This document shows, piece after piece, positions 53,247 through 62,528 of a stretch of 64,000 nt of DNA. Source of the stretch: Anaerovirgula multivorans (GTDB lineage: Bacteria; Bacillota; Clostridia; Peptostreptococcales; Natronincolaceae); the NCBI RefSeq assembly GCF_900188145.1, contig NZ_FZOJ01000001.1, forward strand, positions 186,001-250,000, written 5' to 3'. Each line of letters opens with the position of its first letter. Position 1 is the stretch's first letter. Both the position numbers and the translations under genes were made by a program. The notes under the pieces were generated by a model that saw only the letters and a list, made by a program, of their open reading frames with translations, did no database searches and was not told the DNA's origin.

Positions 53247-54029
53247 CTATTTCATAAATATAATAAAGAAATAATACACAATTGGAGCAGTAAATAGAAT
53301 ACTATCAAATCTATCTAAAATACCCCCGTGTCCCGGTATTAAATTACCAAAATCTTTTATTCCAACATACCTTTTAATTTGTGATGCTGTCAAATCTCCT
53401 AGTTGTGAAAGAATGCTTCCTATCATTCCCAATATTATAATCATTACCATATATTCTATGAAAAAAACATATGCAAATATACCACAAGAAAACATGCAGC
53501 CTAATACGCCCGCAATAGCTCCTTCAACTGTCTTCTTGGGACTTACTTTAGGACATAGCTTTCTTTTTCCAAAAAAATATCCGCCAAAATAGGCAAAAGT
53601 ATCAGTAGACCATGCAATAATGAATATTAACCATATCATTTCATTATTCGCCAATTTATCTGTTAAAATAATATGTCCCAGAAATGTTGTTACATATAAT
53701 AATCCGTAAAGAGTTAGACTCCCATCAACAACATTATATTTGAAATTATATAACTGTAAACCACTAAAAATAATAATAGTGAGGACAATAATTGCTAAGA
53801 AGTATATTACGTCAAAGGATAAATAAAACATTGTTAAAAGAATAATTGATAGTCCATAACCAATCAAGGACATTGGTTCATAGTTTTTATGTTTCATAGC
53901 GTGATAAAATTCATTTAATCCTATTAAAGCCACCAACATTGTTGCCAGGTATAAGTAAATACCACCTTTAAGAAGGATAATAACCAAAAAGGGAATTCCT
54001 ATAAAACCACTGATTATTCTTTTTAGCAT
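53247..54029 (-). CDS. cdsA: Phosphatidate cytidylyltransferase
   Basis: Makes CDP-diacylglycerol, the precursor for phospholipids including the PgsA product. 260 residues, about eight membrane helices. The family signature near the C-terminus, S-x-x-K-R-x4-K-D-x-G-x2-x-P-G-H-G-G-x-x-D-R-x-D, is complete (KRYVGIKDFGNLIPGHGG then ILDRFDS). The start is the ATG at 54027-54029 behind GGGGGGG; an upstream in-frame Met lies inside uppS and is not used. Directly follows uppS (10 bp). Confidence 0.95.
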   Translation of the reverse strand: MLKRIISGFIGIPFLVIILLKGGIYLYLATMLVALIGLNEFYHAMKHKNYEPMSLIGYGLSIILLTMFYLSFDVIYFLAIIVLTIIIFSGLQLYNFKYNVVDGSLTLYGLLYVTTFLGHIILTDKLANNEMIWLIFIIAWSTDTFAYFGGYFFGKRKLCPKVSPKKTVEGAIAGVLGCMFSCGIFAYVFFIEYMVMIIILGMIGSILSQLGDLTASQIKRYVGIKDFGNLIPGHGGILDRFDSILFTAPIVYYFFIIFMK

Positions 54030-54039
54030 GAAACCCCCC

Positions 54040-54798
54040 CTAAACTCCACCAAATCGTCTTTGTCTATTTTGAAAATCAAATATAGCTTCCAATAGGTGT
54101 TTTCCATTGAAGTCTGGCCAATAAGTATCTGTAAACCATAATTCTGTATAGGCACATTGCCATAGAAGAAAATTGCTTAATCTATATTCTCCGCTGGTTC
54201 TAATTAACAAATCAGGATCCGGTATATTTTCAGTATCTAAATATTTTTTAATTATATCTTCATTAATATCGTCAATACTTAACTTATTATTTGATATTTC
54301 AATCGATAACTTTTGTACTGCTCTGGTTATTTCATCTCTGCTGCCATAATTTAATGCAATGTTTACACATAACCCAGTGTTACTATTGGTTAAAGATTTT
54401 GATTTACTTATTTCATCCTGAACAGCAGTCGGAAATGCAAGTATATCACCAATGGTATTAATCTTAACATTATTCTTGTGAAGCTCACTAACTTCTTTTT
54501 TTAAAAATTCTATCAATAGCTTCATCAAAGCAGAAACCTCTTGTTCAGGTCTTTTCCAATTTTCCGTTGAAAATGCAAAAAGGGTTAAATACTGCACACC
54601 AATATCTGATGCAGTTCTAACCACATCTCTTAATGCTTCCACCCCTGCCCTATGTCCTAAGGTCCTAGGCAAACCTTTTTTTTTAGCCCATCTTCCGTTT
54701 CCATCCATAATAATAGCGATATGTCCTGGTATCTTTTCTAGGTCAATCTTTAAACCGTTTTCGACTTTACTGCTTATTATATTACGAATAATCTTCAT
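54040..54798 (-). CDS. uppS: Isoprenyl (undecaprenyl) diphosphate synthase
   Basis: A cis-prenyltransferase that extends farnesyl diphosphate to the C55 lipid carrier for cell-wall synthesis. About 252 residues. The phosphate-binding HIAIIMDGNGRWAKKKGLPRTLGH, with the catalytic Asp, and the later motifs YLTLFAFSTENWKRP, NYGSRDEI and DLLIRTSGEYRLSNFLLWQ are intact. Start taken as the ATG at 54796-54798, eight bases behind AGGTGG. A hairpin with a T-rich tail stands between it and the PASTA gene. Confidence 0.96.
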   Translation of the reverse strand: MKIIRNIISSKVENGLKIDLEKIPGHIAIIMDGNGRWAKKKGLPRTLGHRAGVEALRDVVRTASDIGVQYLTLFAFSTENWKRPEQEVSALMKLLIEFLKKEVSELHKNNVKINTIGDILAFPTAVQDEISKSKSLTNSNTGLCVNIALNYGSRDEITRAVQKLSIEISNNKLSIDDINEDIIKKYLDTENIPDPDLLIRTSGEYRLSNFLLWQCAYTELWFTDTYWPDFNGKHLLEAIFDFQNRQRRFGGV

Positions 54799-54819
54799 TT
54801 TGTAACCCACCTTAAGTAT

Positions 54820-54850
54820 TTTTAAACCCCCAAATGGGGGCTTAAAAATA
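54820..54850 (-). terminator. Attenuator-like hairpin between the PASTA gene and uppS
   Basis: Stem CCCCC/GGGGG extended by AA/TT (54824-54831 with 54836-54843), 4-nt loop, followed on the minus strand by TTTAAAAATA. The PASTA stop codon (54842-54844) touches the stem. Partial read-through into uppS is expected because the next gene continues the operon. Confidence 0.6.
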
Positions 54851-55030
54851 AGATATAATCATCTCTACTTCATCATCAGTTAACTTTTTTAACTGTATAA
54901 CCCTAGTATCCCCTTGTTTGTTACTTTTTTTACTGATACTTTCCTTTATAACAACCTTAAATGAATTAGAATTTAATACAGCTAAAGCATCTTCAGCTCT
55001 GTAGCCTAAAACATCAGGGATTGATTTCAA
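54842..55030 (-). CDS. Single PASTA-domain small protein
   Basis: A 62-residue protein beginning MKSIPDVLGYRAEDALAVLNSN. The opening IPDVLGYRAEDALAVL matches the PASTA pattern (P-D-V-x-G-x2-x2-E-A-x2-x-L), followed by a beta hairpin (FKVVIKESIS...TRVIQLKKL) and a final helix (TDDEVEMIISYF). PASTA domains normally occur in series outside the cell on Ser/Thr kinases and penicillin-binding proteins, where they bind peptidoglycan fragments. This one has no signal peptide, anchor or kinase part, so it would be cytoplasmic. It starts 2 bp after frr and precedes uppS, so it is a true operon member. Function unknown. Confidence 0.75.
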   Translation of the reverse strand: MKSIPDVLGYRAEDALAVLNSNSFKVVIKESISKKSNKQGDTRVIQLKKLTDDEVEMIISYF

Positions 55031-55032
55031 AT

Positions 55033-55590
55033 TTATACCTCCAAAATTTCTTTTTCTTTGTTTTCTATCATTTCATCAATTTGTTTTGTAAATTTGTCAG
55101 TGATTTTTTGGACTTCATCCTGAGCCGCTTTCAAATCATCTTCTGTTAGTTCTCCATCTTTTTGCATTTTCTTTAATGCATCATTTACATTTCTTCGCTC
55201 ATTTCTTAAAGCAACTTTACTATCCTCTGCTGTCTTCTTAACTATTTTCGTTAAATCTCTTCTTCTTTCCTCTGTTAGCTGAGGAATATTCAACCTTATA
55301 ATTTTTCCATCGTTTGAAGGATTAATCCCCAAATCTGATTGTTGTATAGCTTTCTCAATAAGATTCATAATAGATGGATCATAGGGTTGAATTGTTATCA
55401 TTCTTGGTTCTGGTGCAGTTACGGAGGCAATTTGCTTAATAGGTGTCACTGTTCCATAGTAATCAATCGTAAGTCTATCCAGCATTGCAGGGTTTGCTCT
55501 ACCAGCTCTAATACTGTTCAAGTCATCCTTTAGTACCTTTAGAGTTTTATTCATCTTTTCTTCTAACTCTTTGTGTGCTTGTAAATACAT
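55033..55590 (-). CDS. frr: Ribosome recycling factor
   Basis: Splits post-termination ribosomes with EF-G. 185 residues, a tRNA-shaped three-helix bundle plus a beta/alpha domain. Conserved segments: LKDDLNSIRAGRANPAMLDRLTIDYYG, IQPYDPSIMNLIEKAI, GKIIRLNIPQLTEERRRDL and the C-terminal helix. Complete. It follows pyrH by 29 bp in the usual order and precedes the PASTA gene by 2 bp. GGGAGGAG ribosome site. Confidence 0.97.
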   Translation of the reverse strand: MYLQAHKELEEKMNKTLKVLKDDLNSIRAGRANPAMLDRLTIDYYGTVTPIKQIASVTAPEPRMITIQPYDPSIMNLIEKAIQQSDLGINPSNDGKIIRLNIPQLTEERRRDLTKIVKKTAEDSKVALRNERRNVNDALKKMQKDGELTEDDLKAAQDEVQKITDKFTKQIDEMIENKEKEILEV

Positions 55591-55619
55591 GTTTTCTCCT
55601 CCCTTAAATAATAATTATA

Positions 55620-56336
<717 letters not shown>

Positions 56337-56461
56337 TTACAAGCCTCCAATCTTAATATTTCTACAACGAATAAAAAAATCCTTTATTTTTGTTAATAGT
56401 TTTTACTAAAAACCTCTGTTTAACACTAAAAAATAAATAGATTTCTTGAAAATATTTATTT

Positions 56462-56488
56462 GAAAAGAGAACACAAAAAAGTGTTCTC
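56462..56488 (-). terminator. Hairpin between tsf and pyrH
   Basis: Perfect 8-bp stem GAGAACAC/GTGTTCTC with a 6-nt loop (56467-56488) and TTTT on its minus-strand 3' side, 8 bp after the tsf stop. It probably lowers expression of the downstream genes relative to rpsB-tsf. Confidence 0.65.
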
Positions 56489-56496
56489 CCACAAAA

Positions 56497-57144
56497 CTAT
56501 TGACCTATCTGTTTCGCTACTTCTTCTGCAAAATTTTCAGATTTCTTTTCAATTCCTTCTCCTACTTCAAATCTTACAAATCTTCTAATACTAATATTTT
56601 CGCCAATCTTAGCAATTTTTTCTGTTAATAATTGACTAACGGTTACATCTGGATTTTTTACAAATGGTTGTTCTAATAAGCACACTTCTTTATAATATTT
56701 TTCAATTCTTCCTTCTACCATTTTATCTACAATTTTTTCTGGTTTGCCTTCATTTAAAGCTTGTTTTCTTAAAATTTCTTTTTCCTTGTCAATTTCAGCC
56801 TGTGGAACCTCTTCCTTACTAACAAATTGAGGCTGAGATGCTGCGATCTGCATAGCTACATCCTTAACGAATTCTTTAAATTCTTGATTTTTAGCAACAA
56901 AATCTGTTTCGGAGTTTACTTCTACTAATACGCCAATTCTCCCACCATGTATGTAAGCTTCCACTAATCCTTCAGCTGCAATTCTTCCAGCTTTTTTAGC
57001 AACAGCAGCTAAGCCCTTTTCTCTTAAAACTTCTACTGCTTTATCAATATTTCCTTGTGCATCAGTTAAAGCTTTTTTACAATCCATCATGCCTGCACCA
57101 GTTTTTTCTCTAAGTTCTTTTACCATACCTGCAGTAATATTCAT
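56497..57144 (-). CDS. tsf: Elongation factor Ts
   Basis: Nucleotide exchange factor for EF-Tu. 215 residues, the short form. The N-terminal UBA-like domain ([34 protein letters not shown]) and the EF-Ts core ([13 protein letters not shown] with the TDFVAKN motif, and the later [15 protein letters not shown]) are intact; the long second core subdomain of proteobacterial EF-Ts is reduced, which is common in this group. Follows rpsB after an 84-bp gap with a hairpin. Confidence 0.96.
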   Translation of the reverse strand: MNITAGMVKELREKTGAGMMDCKKALTDAQGNIDKAVEVLREKGLAAVAKKAGRIAAEGLVEAYIHGGRIGVLVEVNSETDFVAKNQEFKEFVKDVAMQIAASQPQFVSKEEVPQAEIDKEKEILRKQALNEGKPEKIVDKMVEGRIEKYYKEVCLLEQPFVKNPDVTVSQLLTEKIAKIGENISIRRFVRFEVGEGIEKKSENFAEEVAKQIGQ

Positions 57145-57170
57145 TCTTAACGCCTCCTATAATATTATTA

Positions 57171-57210
57171 AAGGTAAGGATGTAAGGGAAAACCCCCTAA
57201 CCCTTACCTT
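57171..57210 (-). terminator. Hairpin between rpsB and tsf
   Basis: AAGGTAAGG/CCTTACCTT arms (57171-57179 with 57202-57210) with an inner GGG/CCC stem. On the minus strand a T/A-rich tail follows. Likely an attenuator or RNA-stability hairpin that sets the S2 to EF-Ts ratio. Confidence 0.55.
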
Positions 57211-57228
57211 ATTATTCTTCAGTCTTAA

Positions 57229-57927
57229 TTATTCTTCAACTTGAAATCCTTGTTTTCCCTCTATTACTGCATTTGCCATAGTAGCAGTAAGAAGTTTTAC
57301 AGCTCTGATCGCATCATCATTTCCTGGGATAATATAATCGACTTCATCGGGGTCGCAATTAGTATCTACAATAGATACTACTGGTATACCTAAAATATGC
57401 GCTTCTTTTACTGCAATTCTTTCTTTTCTTGGATCAACTACAAATAAAAGACTTGGCATGTCCTTCATGTCTTTAATTCCACCTAAGAATTTCTCGAGTT
57501 TTTCCATCTCATTTTTAAGTTTAATAACTTCTTTCTTAGGTAATACATCAAAAGTTCCGTCTTCTTGCATTTTTTCTAATTGATGTAGACGGTCGATACG
57601 GATTTTAATTGTATTATAGTTTGTTAGCATTCCACCTAACCATCTTTGGTTTACATAATACATACCACTTCTTTTAGCTTCTTCTGCTATTGCTTCCTGT
57701 GCCTGTTTTTTTGTACCAACAAAAAGAATCGTTTTTCCTTCAGCGGCTATTTCTTTAACTACATCATAGGCTTCTTCTACTTTTTTCACTGTTTTTTGAA
57801 GATCAATGATATAAATACCATTTCTTTCTGTGAAAATATACTCTGCCATTTTAGGATTCCATCTTCTTGTTTGATGTCCAAAATGAACACCTGCTTCTAA
57901 TAACTGTTTCATTGAAATTACTGACAT
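57229..57927 (-). CDS. rpsB: 30S ribosomal protein S2
   Basis: A 232-residue protein of the 30S subunit. Conserved [59 protein letters not shown] and the closing [23 protein letters not shown] are intact. It has its own promoter with a roughly 100-nt leader (58035-58064 and downstream), which separates it from the flagellar genes upstream. The AAAGGAGG ribosome site is optimal. Confidence 0.97.
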   Translation of the reverse strand: MSVISMKQLLEAGVHFGHQTRRWNPKMAEYIFTERNGIYIIDLQKTVKKVEEAYDVVKEIAAEGKTILFVGTKKQAQEAIAEEAKRSGMYYVNQRWLGGMLTNYNTIKIRIDRLHQLEKMQEDGTFDVLPKKEVIKLKNEMEKLEKFLGGIKDMKDMPSLLFVVDPRKERIAVKEAHILGIPVVSIVDTNCDPDEVDYIIPGNDDAIRAVKLLTATMANAVIEGKQGFQVEE

Positions 57928-57959
57928 TTGTTATTTACCTCCTTTAGTTTTCCCTCCAT

Positions 57960-58030
57960 CTTAATCATTTCTTCTTAGGACTTTTGCAAAGCACCACTAA
58001 GTAGATTATAAGATGTGTGTTTTATCACCT
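57960..58030 (-). promoter_or_regulatory. rpsB 5' leader
   Basis: About 100 nt lie between the predicted start of transcription and the S2 start codon, with the words CTTAGTGGTGCTTTGC and GCAAAAGTCCTAAG near 57970-58003. These form a CTTAG/CTAAG-type stem with an inner GC-containing pair. Autoregulatory S2 leaders are known in other bacteria; homology is not shown here. Confidence 0.35.
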
Positions 58031-58035
58031 TTTGT

Positions 58036-58064
58036 ATTCTAACATACCATCAATTATTAATCAA
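58036..58064 (-). promoter_or_regulatory. Promoter of the rpsB operon
   Basis: On the minus strand TTGATT (58059-58064), a 17-bp spacer, TAGAAT (58036-58041). It lies between the last flagellar-operon gene and rpsB, about 110 bp before the S2 start. Confidence 0.75.
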
Positions 58065-58115
58065 TATATTTTTTTTAATTCCTGTTATCATTATTGACAA
58101 TTAATGGTGTTTTTA

Positions 58116-58595
58116 TTAATTGATTTCTACTAATATTTCTAAAATATCTTCAATAGAGCTTTCGTTAGGAATTCTTTTTAAGCCATATTTCAAACGACCG
58201 GTCATTTGTAAGTTATTTGCTACATATATAAATTCATCTCTACTAAGAATAATTTCTTTTTCCTCTAATAATTGAGCTATTTCTTCACTAGTCATACCTT
58301 TTCTTATATAAACCTCTTTATACGCTTTGTTACTATCTACATTTTTCATTTCATCGCTGTTGTCTATATTGCTCTCCTCAATAATATTATTGTCTATTCC
58401 ATCTATATGGCTTTTCTCAGAATCATTCGTTGTTTCGTTTTGTTTTATAATTTTTACAAAGGGGTCATTATTTATACTTTGTATATCATTCATTGAATCA
58501 TTAATAAAAAGGATGTTGATTATACCTGCTATGACCATCCCAATACCAATGCCAATGGCTATACTATGAATTGAAAAATGTTTCAACCATTCCAC
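58116..58595 (-). CDS. Membrane-anchored protein with MltG-like (YceG) C-terminal region
   Basis: A 159-residue protein. Residues about 10-32 form one membrane helix (IAIGIGIGMVIAGIINILFI); a polar, Asn/Asp/Glu-rich linker follows (about 35-90); the C-terminal 65 residues read VYIRKGMTSEEIAQLLEEKEIILSRDEFIYVANN, then LKYGLKRIPNESSIEDILEILVEI. This matches the LysM-like substrate-binding subdomain at the start of endolytic transglycosylase MltG, but the catalytic domain is absent. It could bind glycan strands outside the cell. Last gene of the flagellar operon, 2 bp from the SwrB-like gene, before the rpsB promoter. Confidence 0.65.
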   Translation of the reverse strand: MEWLKHFSIHSIAIGIGIGMVIAGIINILFINDSMNDIQSINNDPFVKIIKQNETTNDSEKSHIDGIDNNIIEESNIDNSDEMKNVDSNKAYKEVYIRKGMTSEEIAQLLEEKEIILSRDEFIYVANNLQMTGRLKYGLKRIPNESSIEDILEILVEIN

Positions 58596-58596
58596 C

Positions 58597-59058
58597 TCAT
58601 TTTATTAGCTTTATAACCATCTCAATTTCTCTAACACTTTTATTGAGAATCTTCGCTATTTCTTCAGATGTTTTATTTTGTTTAGATAAATCAATAATGG
58701 GTTTATTTTTATTAAGGAACTGATTATAGTTTAATAAATGATTGAAATTCTCACTATTGCTTTCAACAGTCAGATTTTCATCATTTTTTTGTTCTTCTAG
58801 CAGAAGGTACACCTCCTGAATAACATGGGTCAAATTGGTGACTTCTTTCCTTAATTGTTCAATTTCTATGACAATTTTATCGTTACCTTCCTTAAATAAA
58901 TCCCGGGAAAGGTTTATTTCTTCTTGATTAGAATTACCGGAGGCAAGTATATATTCTTCTATAGAATCGTTTTCTTTTTTTTTGAATATTAAATAAAATG
59001 AAATGATAACTACAGAAATTCCTAATAAAACTACAATATGGTTTATGTTATAATTCAT
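58597..59058 (-). CDS. SwrB-like membrane protein (DUF6115-type)
   Basis: A 153-residue protein with an N-terminal membrane helix (about 7-25, IVVLLGISVVIISFYLIF), a coiled coil (about 60-92) and a C-terminal helix-turn-helix-like segment IIDLSKQNKTSEEIAKILNKSVREIEMVIKLI. This layout and its place between sigD and rpsB match Bacillus SwrB, which promotes flagellar type III export activation. Direct sequence identity to SwrB looks low, so homology rests mainly on architecture and position. Confidence 0.65.
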   Translation of the reverse strand: MNYNINHIVVLLGISVVIISFYLIFKKKENDSIEEYILASGNSNQEEINLSRDLFKEGNDKIVIEIEQLRKEVTNLTHVIQEVYLLLEEQKNDENLTVESNSENFNHLLNYNQFLNKNKPIIDLSKQNKTSEEIAKILNKSVREIEMVIKLIK

Positions 59059-59074
59059 AATACACCTCTTATTG

Positions 59075-59401
59075 TCAAATAAATATATCTAATTTTTGTC
59101 CTTTTTTATTTTTATCTTTATTTTCTCTATTATTTTCAGTATCTGAAGAATTAAAGGATTGATTAGAATTTTGTTTTTTCTTTCTATTTTGAGAATCTTG
59201 TTTACCCTCTCGCCTAACCTTTTTGCCATCTGTATGCTCTGTTTGTTGAGTTTTTTTTCTATTTCTCTTAATTTCATTTTTTTGCTGACTTTGCAAAAAA
59301 GTATTTGTATCCTTTATTCGATTAAAATCATTTTGCTTTTCTTTTGATTCATGAATTGTTTTGTTAAAGCTCAAATGAAAATCTATTGGTTTAATAGCCA
59401 T
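59075..59401 (-). CDS. Small highly charged flagellar-operon protein, unknown function
   Basis: A 108-residue low-complexity protein: a conserved-looking start MAIKPIDFHLSFNKTI, a long Lys/Arg/Asn/Gln-rich disordered middle, and a terminal GQKLDIFI. Short proteins with an IKPIDFQ-like start and a closing D-I motif occur at this place in other clostridial flagellar operons, so it is probably real despite its composition. A second long reading frame covers the same bases (59089-59277) but is equally low-complexity and lacks a start context. Spaced 12 bp from the FapA gene. No function is known. Confidence 0.6.
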   Translation of the reverse strand: MAIKPIDFHLSFNKTIHESKEKQNDFNRIKDTNTFLQSQQKNEIKRNRKKTQQTEHTDGKKVRREGKQDSQNRKKKQNSNQSFNSSDTENNRENKDKNKKGQKLDIFI

Positions 59402-59412
59402 ATTATCACTCC

Positions 59413-61254
59413 CTATTTTTCATAAGGTCCAATCATAATATCTCCATCTTTTTTATATAGCGTGCTATTAATCAGCTCATCATAAATATGTCTAACTGCA
59501 CTTAAAATAGTTATTTTTGCTCCTGGATAGATTTTACCTGCATGTACCTTGCCGCTTGATAAACTTTGTAGCTGATGTTCTAATAGCTGCATTTCTTTTT
59601 GAAGTTGGCCATGTTTGCTTTTCAAGTATTCATATGTTTTCAGGGATTTAACAAGAATTTCCTCTTTACTTTTAGGCAGATTATTATCCTTCGCCAACTT
59701 GCTTAATAACTCAATAGTCTTTTTTAAGTTTCCTAAATTTTTTTGAATTTCTGCAATCTCTTCTTTAAGCTTTTCATATCTCATTTTTTCATCTGGATCT
59801 ATTCCTACCTCTAGATTAGTGATGGTACCCATATGGGATCCAATGATTTTAGCTCTTATCTCTTCACCAGCTCTTACTTGTCCTCCAACAATCAAACCTT
59901 TCTTTCCATCTACTATAATATTTCCCTTAGCCACAATATTGCTATGCAATATACAATCTGCTTCAATATTTCCAAAACTCTTTATGGTGGTGTTTTCTAT
60001 ATATTTGGAAATAAGGTTTCCACTACATTGTAAATAGGCTTGGTTGTTTCCTTGTATTCCTCTGTTCAATAGAATATTGCCCTTTGATAGGAGGGTTGCA
60101 CCTTCCACCACACCATTCACTTCAATGTCACCGTCAGCTTCTACCGTAAATCCTGATTTAACATTACCTTTTATTGTTACCTTCCCATTAAAAGTAACAT
60201 TTCCGGTTGAATGATCTACATCACCAGGAACCTCATATACCTGACTTACCTGCAATTTCCCGTCTCTAAAAAACACCTGTCCGTCAACATCGGCATAGAT
60301 TTTTAGTCCGCTTTCGTCCTCATAGATATTTTTTCCTTTAATTACTTTCGCCGGTTTTCCTTTCAAAGCAGATATTTCTGCTCCTAAAACATTTTTGCCA
60401 GCAGTTCCATCTGTAGGTGGAATAATTTCAGCTAATAACTGTCCTTTTTTTACATTATTGATTAGATTTAAATGTTTGAAATTTACTGTCCCATCTTCTA
60501 AAAGCTGAGGTGTATAGTCTTTTTGAGTATCGAAACAATATATTATTGTCCCATTTTCACCATGTTCAGGTCTATTCCCTTGTGCAATTAGAATTTTGAC
60601 CCCAAAAGTTCTATTGTCTATTATATCATGCAGCTTTTTATCATCAATCCCAAATACAATTCCTTTTTCCCTTAGCTTTTCCTTTGCGTCGTCAAAACTT
60701 AGTTCTTTACCTCCATCAGCTTCTATAATAGTAATATAAGCTTCAAGTTTATCTCTTTTAATCTCAATATGGGCATCTGAATCAATTTTCACTTCTTCTT
60801 GATAGGGGGCAATTTTTATAGGTGTAGTTACATTATCATTTAGATGTTTACTTATTACCTCTATATCATAACTTTTTACAGACTTTTTAGATAAATAGTC
60901 TACTAACTGCTTTAGCTTGTTTTTCGCATCACAAGCGTTTTGTTTTATGATTGTAATGTAAACGCCATCAGGGAAATAATCTATTTTAAAAAAATCGTCT
61001 TCTTCTACAGTAGAAATATTATTTTCTATTTCAATATTACTTTCAATTTGATTAATTTGTTCTATTGCGCTTTGCAGAGTGAGATCTTTTCTAGTAATCT
61101 TTAGCTCTATATAACCGCTCCGGAAAAAGCTGGATTTTTTTTCCTGTAGAGTTTCAACTTCAACCTCTTCTAATTTTAAGTTTAACTGTGCCAATCCAGA
61201 GTTCAGTGCTTCTTCATAGCTGTTTCCTTTACTAATTATATAATCCTTATTCAT
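59413..61254 (-). CDS. FapA family protein (DUF342), flagellar assembly-linked
   Basis: A 613-residue cytoplasmic protein. Residues about 1-55 (NSYEEALNSGLAQLNLKLEEVEVETLQEKK) form a Jag-N-like domain; a middle alpha/beta region follows; residues about 310-490 form a beta-helix of polymerising repeats (GDIEVNGVVEGATLLSKGNI, then KGNIIVDGKKGLIVGGQVRAG); a C-terminal coiled coil (about 495-565) completes it. In Vibrio, FapA takes part in flagellar pole placement and glucose-dependent flagellation. In Clostridia this gene follows sigD, as here. The molecular function is unclear. Confidence 0.85.
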   Translation of the reverse strand: MNKDYIISKGNSYEEALNSGLAQLNLKLEEVEVETLQEKKSSFFRSGYIELKITRKDLTLQSAIEQINQIESNIEIENNISTVEEDDFFKIDYFPDGVYITIIKQNACDAKNKLKQLVDYLSKKSVKSYDIEVISKHLNDNVTTPIKIAPYQEEVKIDSDAHIEIKRDKLEAYITIIEADGGKELSFDDAKEKLREKGIVFGIDDKKLHDIIDNRTFGVKILIAQGNRPEHGENGTIIYCFDTQKDYTPQLLEDGTVNFKHLNLINNVKKGQLLAEIIPPTDGTAGKNVLGAEISALKGKPAKVIKGKNIYEDESGLKIYADVDGQVFFRDGKLQVSQVYEVPGDVDHSTGNVTFNGKVTIKGNVKSGFTVEADGDIEVNGVVEGATLLSKGNILLNRGIQGNNQAYLQCSGNLISKYIENTTIKSFGNIEADCILHSNIVAKGNIIVDGKKGLIVGGQVRAGEEIRAKIIGSHMGTITNLEVGIDPDEKMRYEKLKEEIAEIQKNLGNLKKTIELLSKLAKDNNLPKSKEEILVKSLKTYEYLKSKHGQLQKEMQLLEHQLQSLSSGKVHAGKIYPGAKITILSAVRHIYDELINSTLYKKDGDIMIGPYEK

Positions 61255-61282
61255 GCGATTCCCCCCCTTTTTCTTTAATCCC

Positions 61283-62014
61283 CTATTTTTCTACTATCTT
61301 TGCTTTTAATCTACTGATCGCCTTTGAATGTAGTTGAGATACTCTTGATTCTGAAATTTCTAATATTTCTCCTATTTCTTTATAAGTTACTTCATTAAAA
61401 TAATATAATGAAATAACTTGTTTTTCTCGTTCGGGCAATTTTTCAATACTATGTTGTAATATTTCATATAATTCTCTATTGCAAATAATGTCCTCTGGCA
61501 AAGACTCTTCCTCGTATTTTAGATGATCTACGATATTGCTGTCATATAATTTTTCTTCTAAAGACACTATATTGAAACTGTTTATTTGCTGAAGTATAGT
61601 GTTTAATTCGTCGATCGATATATTTAATTCCTTTGCTACCTCTGTATCCTTGACATTTCTTCCAAACCTATTTTCTAAATTATTATAAGCTTCTTCTATC
61701 ATTTTAGATTTTTGTCTGACAGAACGAGGAATCCAATCTAAATTCCTTAATTGATCTATAATCGAACCTCTAATACGTATTTGAGCATAGGTTTCAAATT
61801 TAACTTTTTTATCAATGTCAAATTTTTCAATAGCATCTAATAAGCCAAAAATGCCATAACTTACTAAGTCATCATATTCTATATTTGATCCATATGTAGA
61901 GTATAAACGACCTGCTATGATCTTAACTAATTCAATGTATCTTTCTATCAATTGATTCTTAGCTTCTTTGTCATGGTTTTTTTTATACTTCTGCCATAGG
62001 CTTTGATCTCCCAT
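61283..62014 (-). CDS. sigD: Flagellar RNA polymerase sigma factor SigD/FliA
   Basis: A 243-residue sigma-28 factor for late flagellar, chemotaxis and autolysin genes. Region 2 (IEYDDLVSYGIFGLLDAIEKFD and FETYAQIRIRGSIIDQLRNLDWIPRSVR), region 3 (about 95-150) and region 4 (EREKQVISLYYFNEVTYKEIGEILEISESRVSQLHSKAISRLK) are all present. The RGSIIDQLR and WIPRSVR motifs are diagnostic for FliA. Located between cheD and the FapA gene as in Bacillus, where it is near the end of the long fla/che operon and position affects motility switching. Confidence 0.96.
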   Translation of the reverse strand: MGDQSLWQKYKKNHDKEAKNQLIERYIELVKIIAGRLYSTYGSNIEYDDLVSYGIFGLLDAIEKFDIDKKVKFETYAQIRIRGSIIDQLRNLDWIPRSVRQKSKMIEEAYNNLENRFGRNVKDTEVAKELNISIDELNTILQQINSFNIVSLEEKLYDSNIVDHLKYEEESLPEDIICNRELYEILQHSIEKLPEREKQVISLYYFNEVTYKEIGEILEISESRVSQLHSKAISRLKAKIVEK

Positions 62015-62042
62015 TTAAAGACCTCCTGGCTTTTCTAATTCC

Positions 62043-62528
62043 TTAGATTTCTTTAATACCGTGTCCTATTGTCTTTACTAGTAATCCTCCTGTATCCGAA
62101 TAAACTTCAATTGTTCTACCGTAATTTCCCCCTGTATCTTCTGCAATAATAGGTACTTTAAGATCTCCTAAAATTTCTTTGGTAGCGACTACATTTCTGA
62201 AACCAATTTTCATTACATCGCTATTCCCGCCAAAAGAGAACATTTGTGCCCCGCCAGCTATTTTGGCAACAAATCTACTCCTATTGCCTCCTTCTTTTAC
62301 CATTTCCTCTATTAATAGATTTATCGCTGTATCCGCAAATTTTGCTTTGTTGGCATTGTTTTTTATTTGTCTACTATCTGGCAGCATAATATGAGCTAAC
62401 CCAATAAGTTGTATTTTTTTATCATATAATGCGATGCCTACACAAGAGCCTAAACCTAATGTTGTTAATATTTCTGGATATTTTACAATCTTTAAGTCAG
62501 CCATGCCAACCTTTATAATCTTTTGCAT
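62043..62528 (-). CDS. cheD: Chemoreceptor glutamine deamidase CheD
   Basis: A 161-residue thiol deamidase that converts receptor glutamines to glutamates and is controlled by CheC. The catalytic Cys is in TTLGLGSCVGIALYD and the His in GLAHIMLPDSR; the conserved KIGGG-like AKIAGGAQMFSF and IAEDTGGNYGRT segments are present. Complete. It is 1 bp from cheC, and the paired genes imply the CheC-CheD feedback system. Normal for Firmicutes. Confidence 0.96.
   Translation of the reverse strand: MQKIIKVGMADLKIVKYPEILTTLGLGSCVGIALYDKKIQLIGLAHIMLPDSRQIKNNANKAKFADTAINLLIEEMVKEGGNRSRFVAKIAGGAQMFSFGGNSDVMKIGFRNVVATKEILGDLKVPIIAEDTGGNYGRTIEVYSDTGGLLVKTIGHGIKEI

Noticed and set aside
54030-54155. 42-residue N-terminal extension of CdsA
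   Set aside because: It lies inside uppS in another frame; the ATG at 54027-54029 has a strong ribosome site and the normal CdsA start.
59089-59277. Second open frame overlapping the small charged flagellar-operon gene
   Set aside because: Low-complexity Lys/Ile-rich frame-shift shadow without ribosome site; the frame starting at 59401 has conserved-looking ends and proper spacing.
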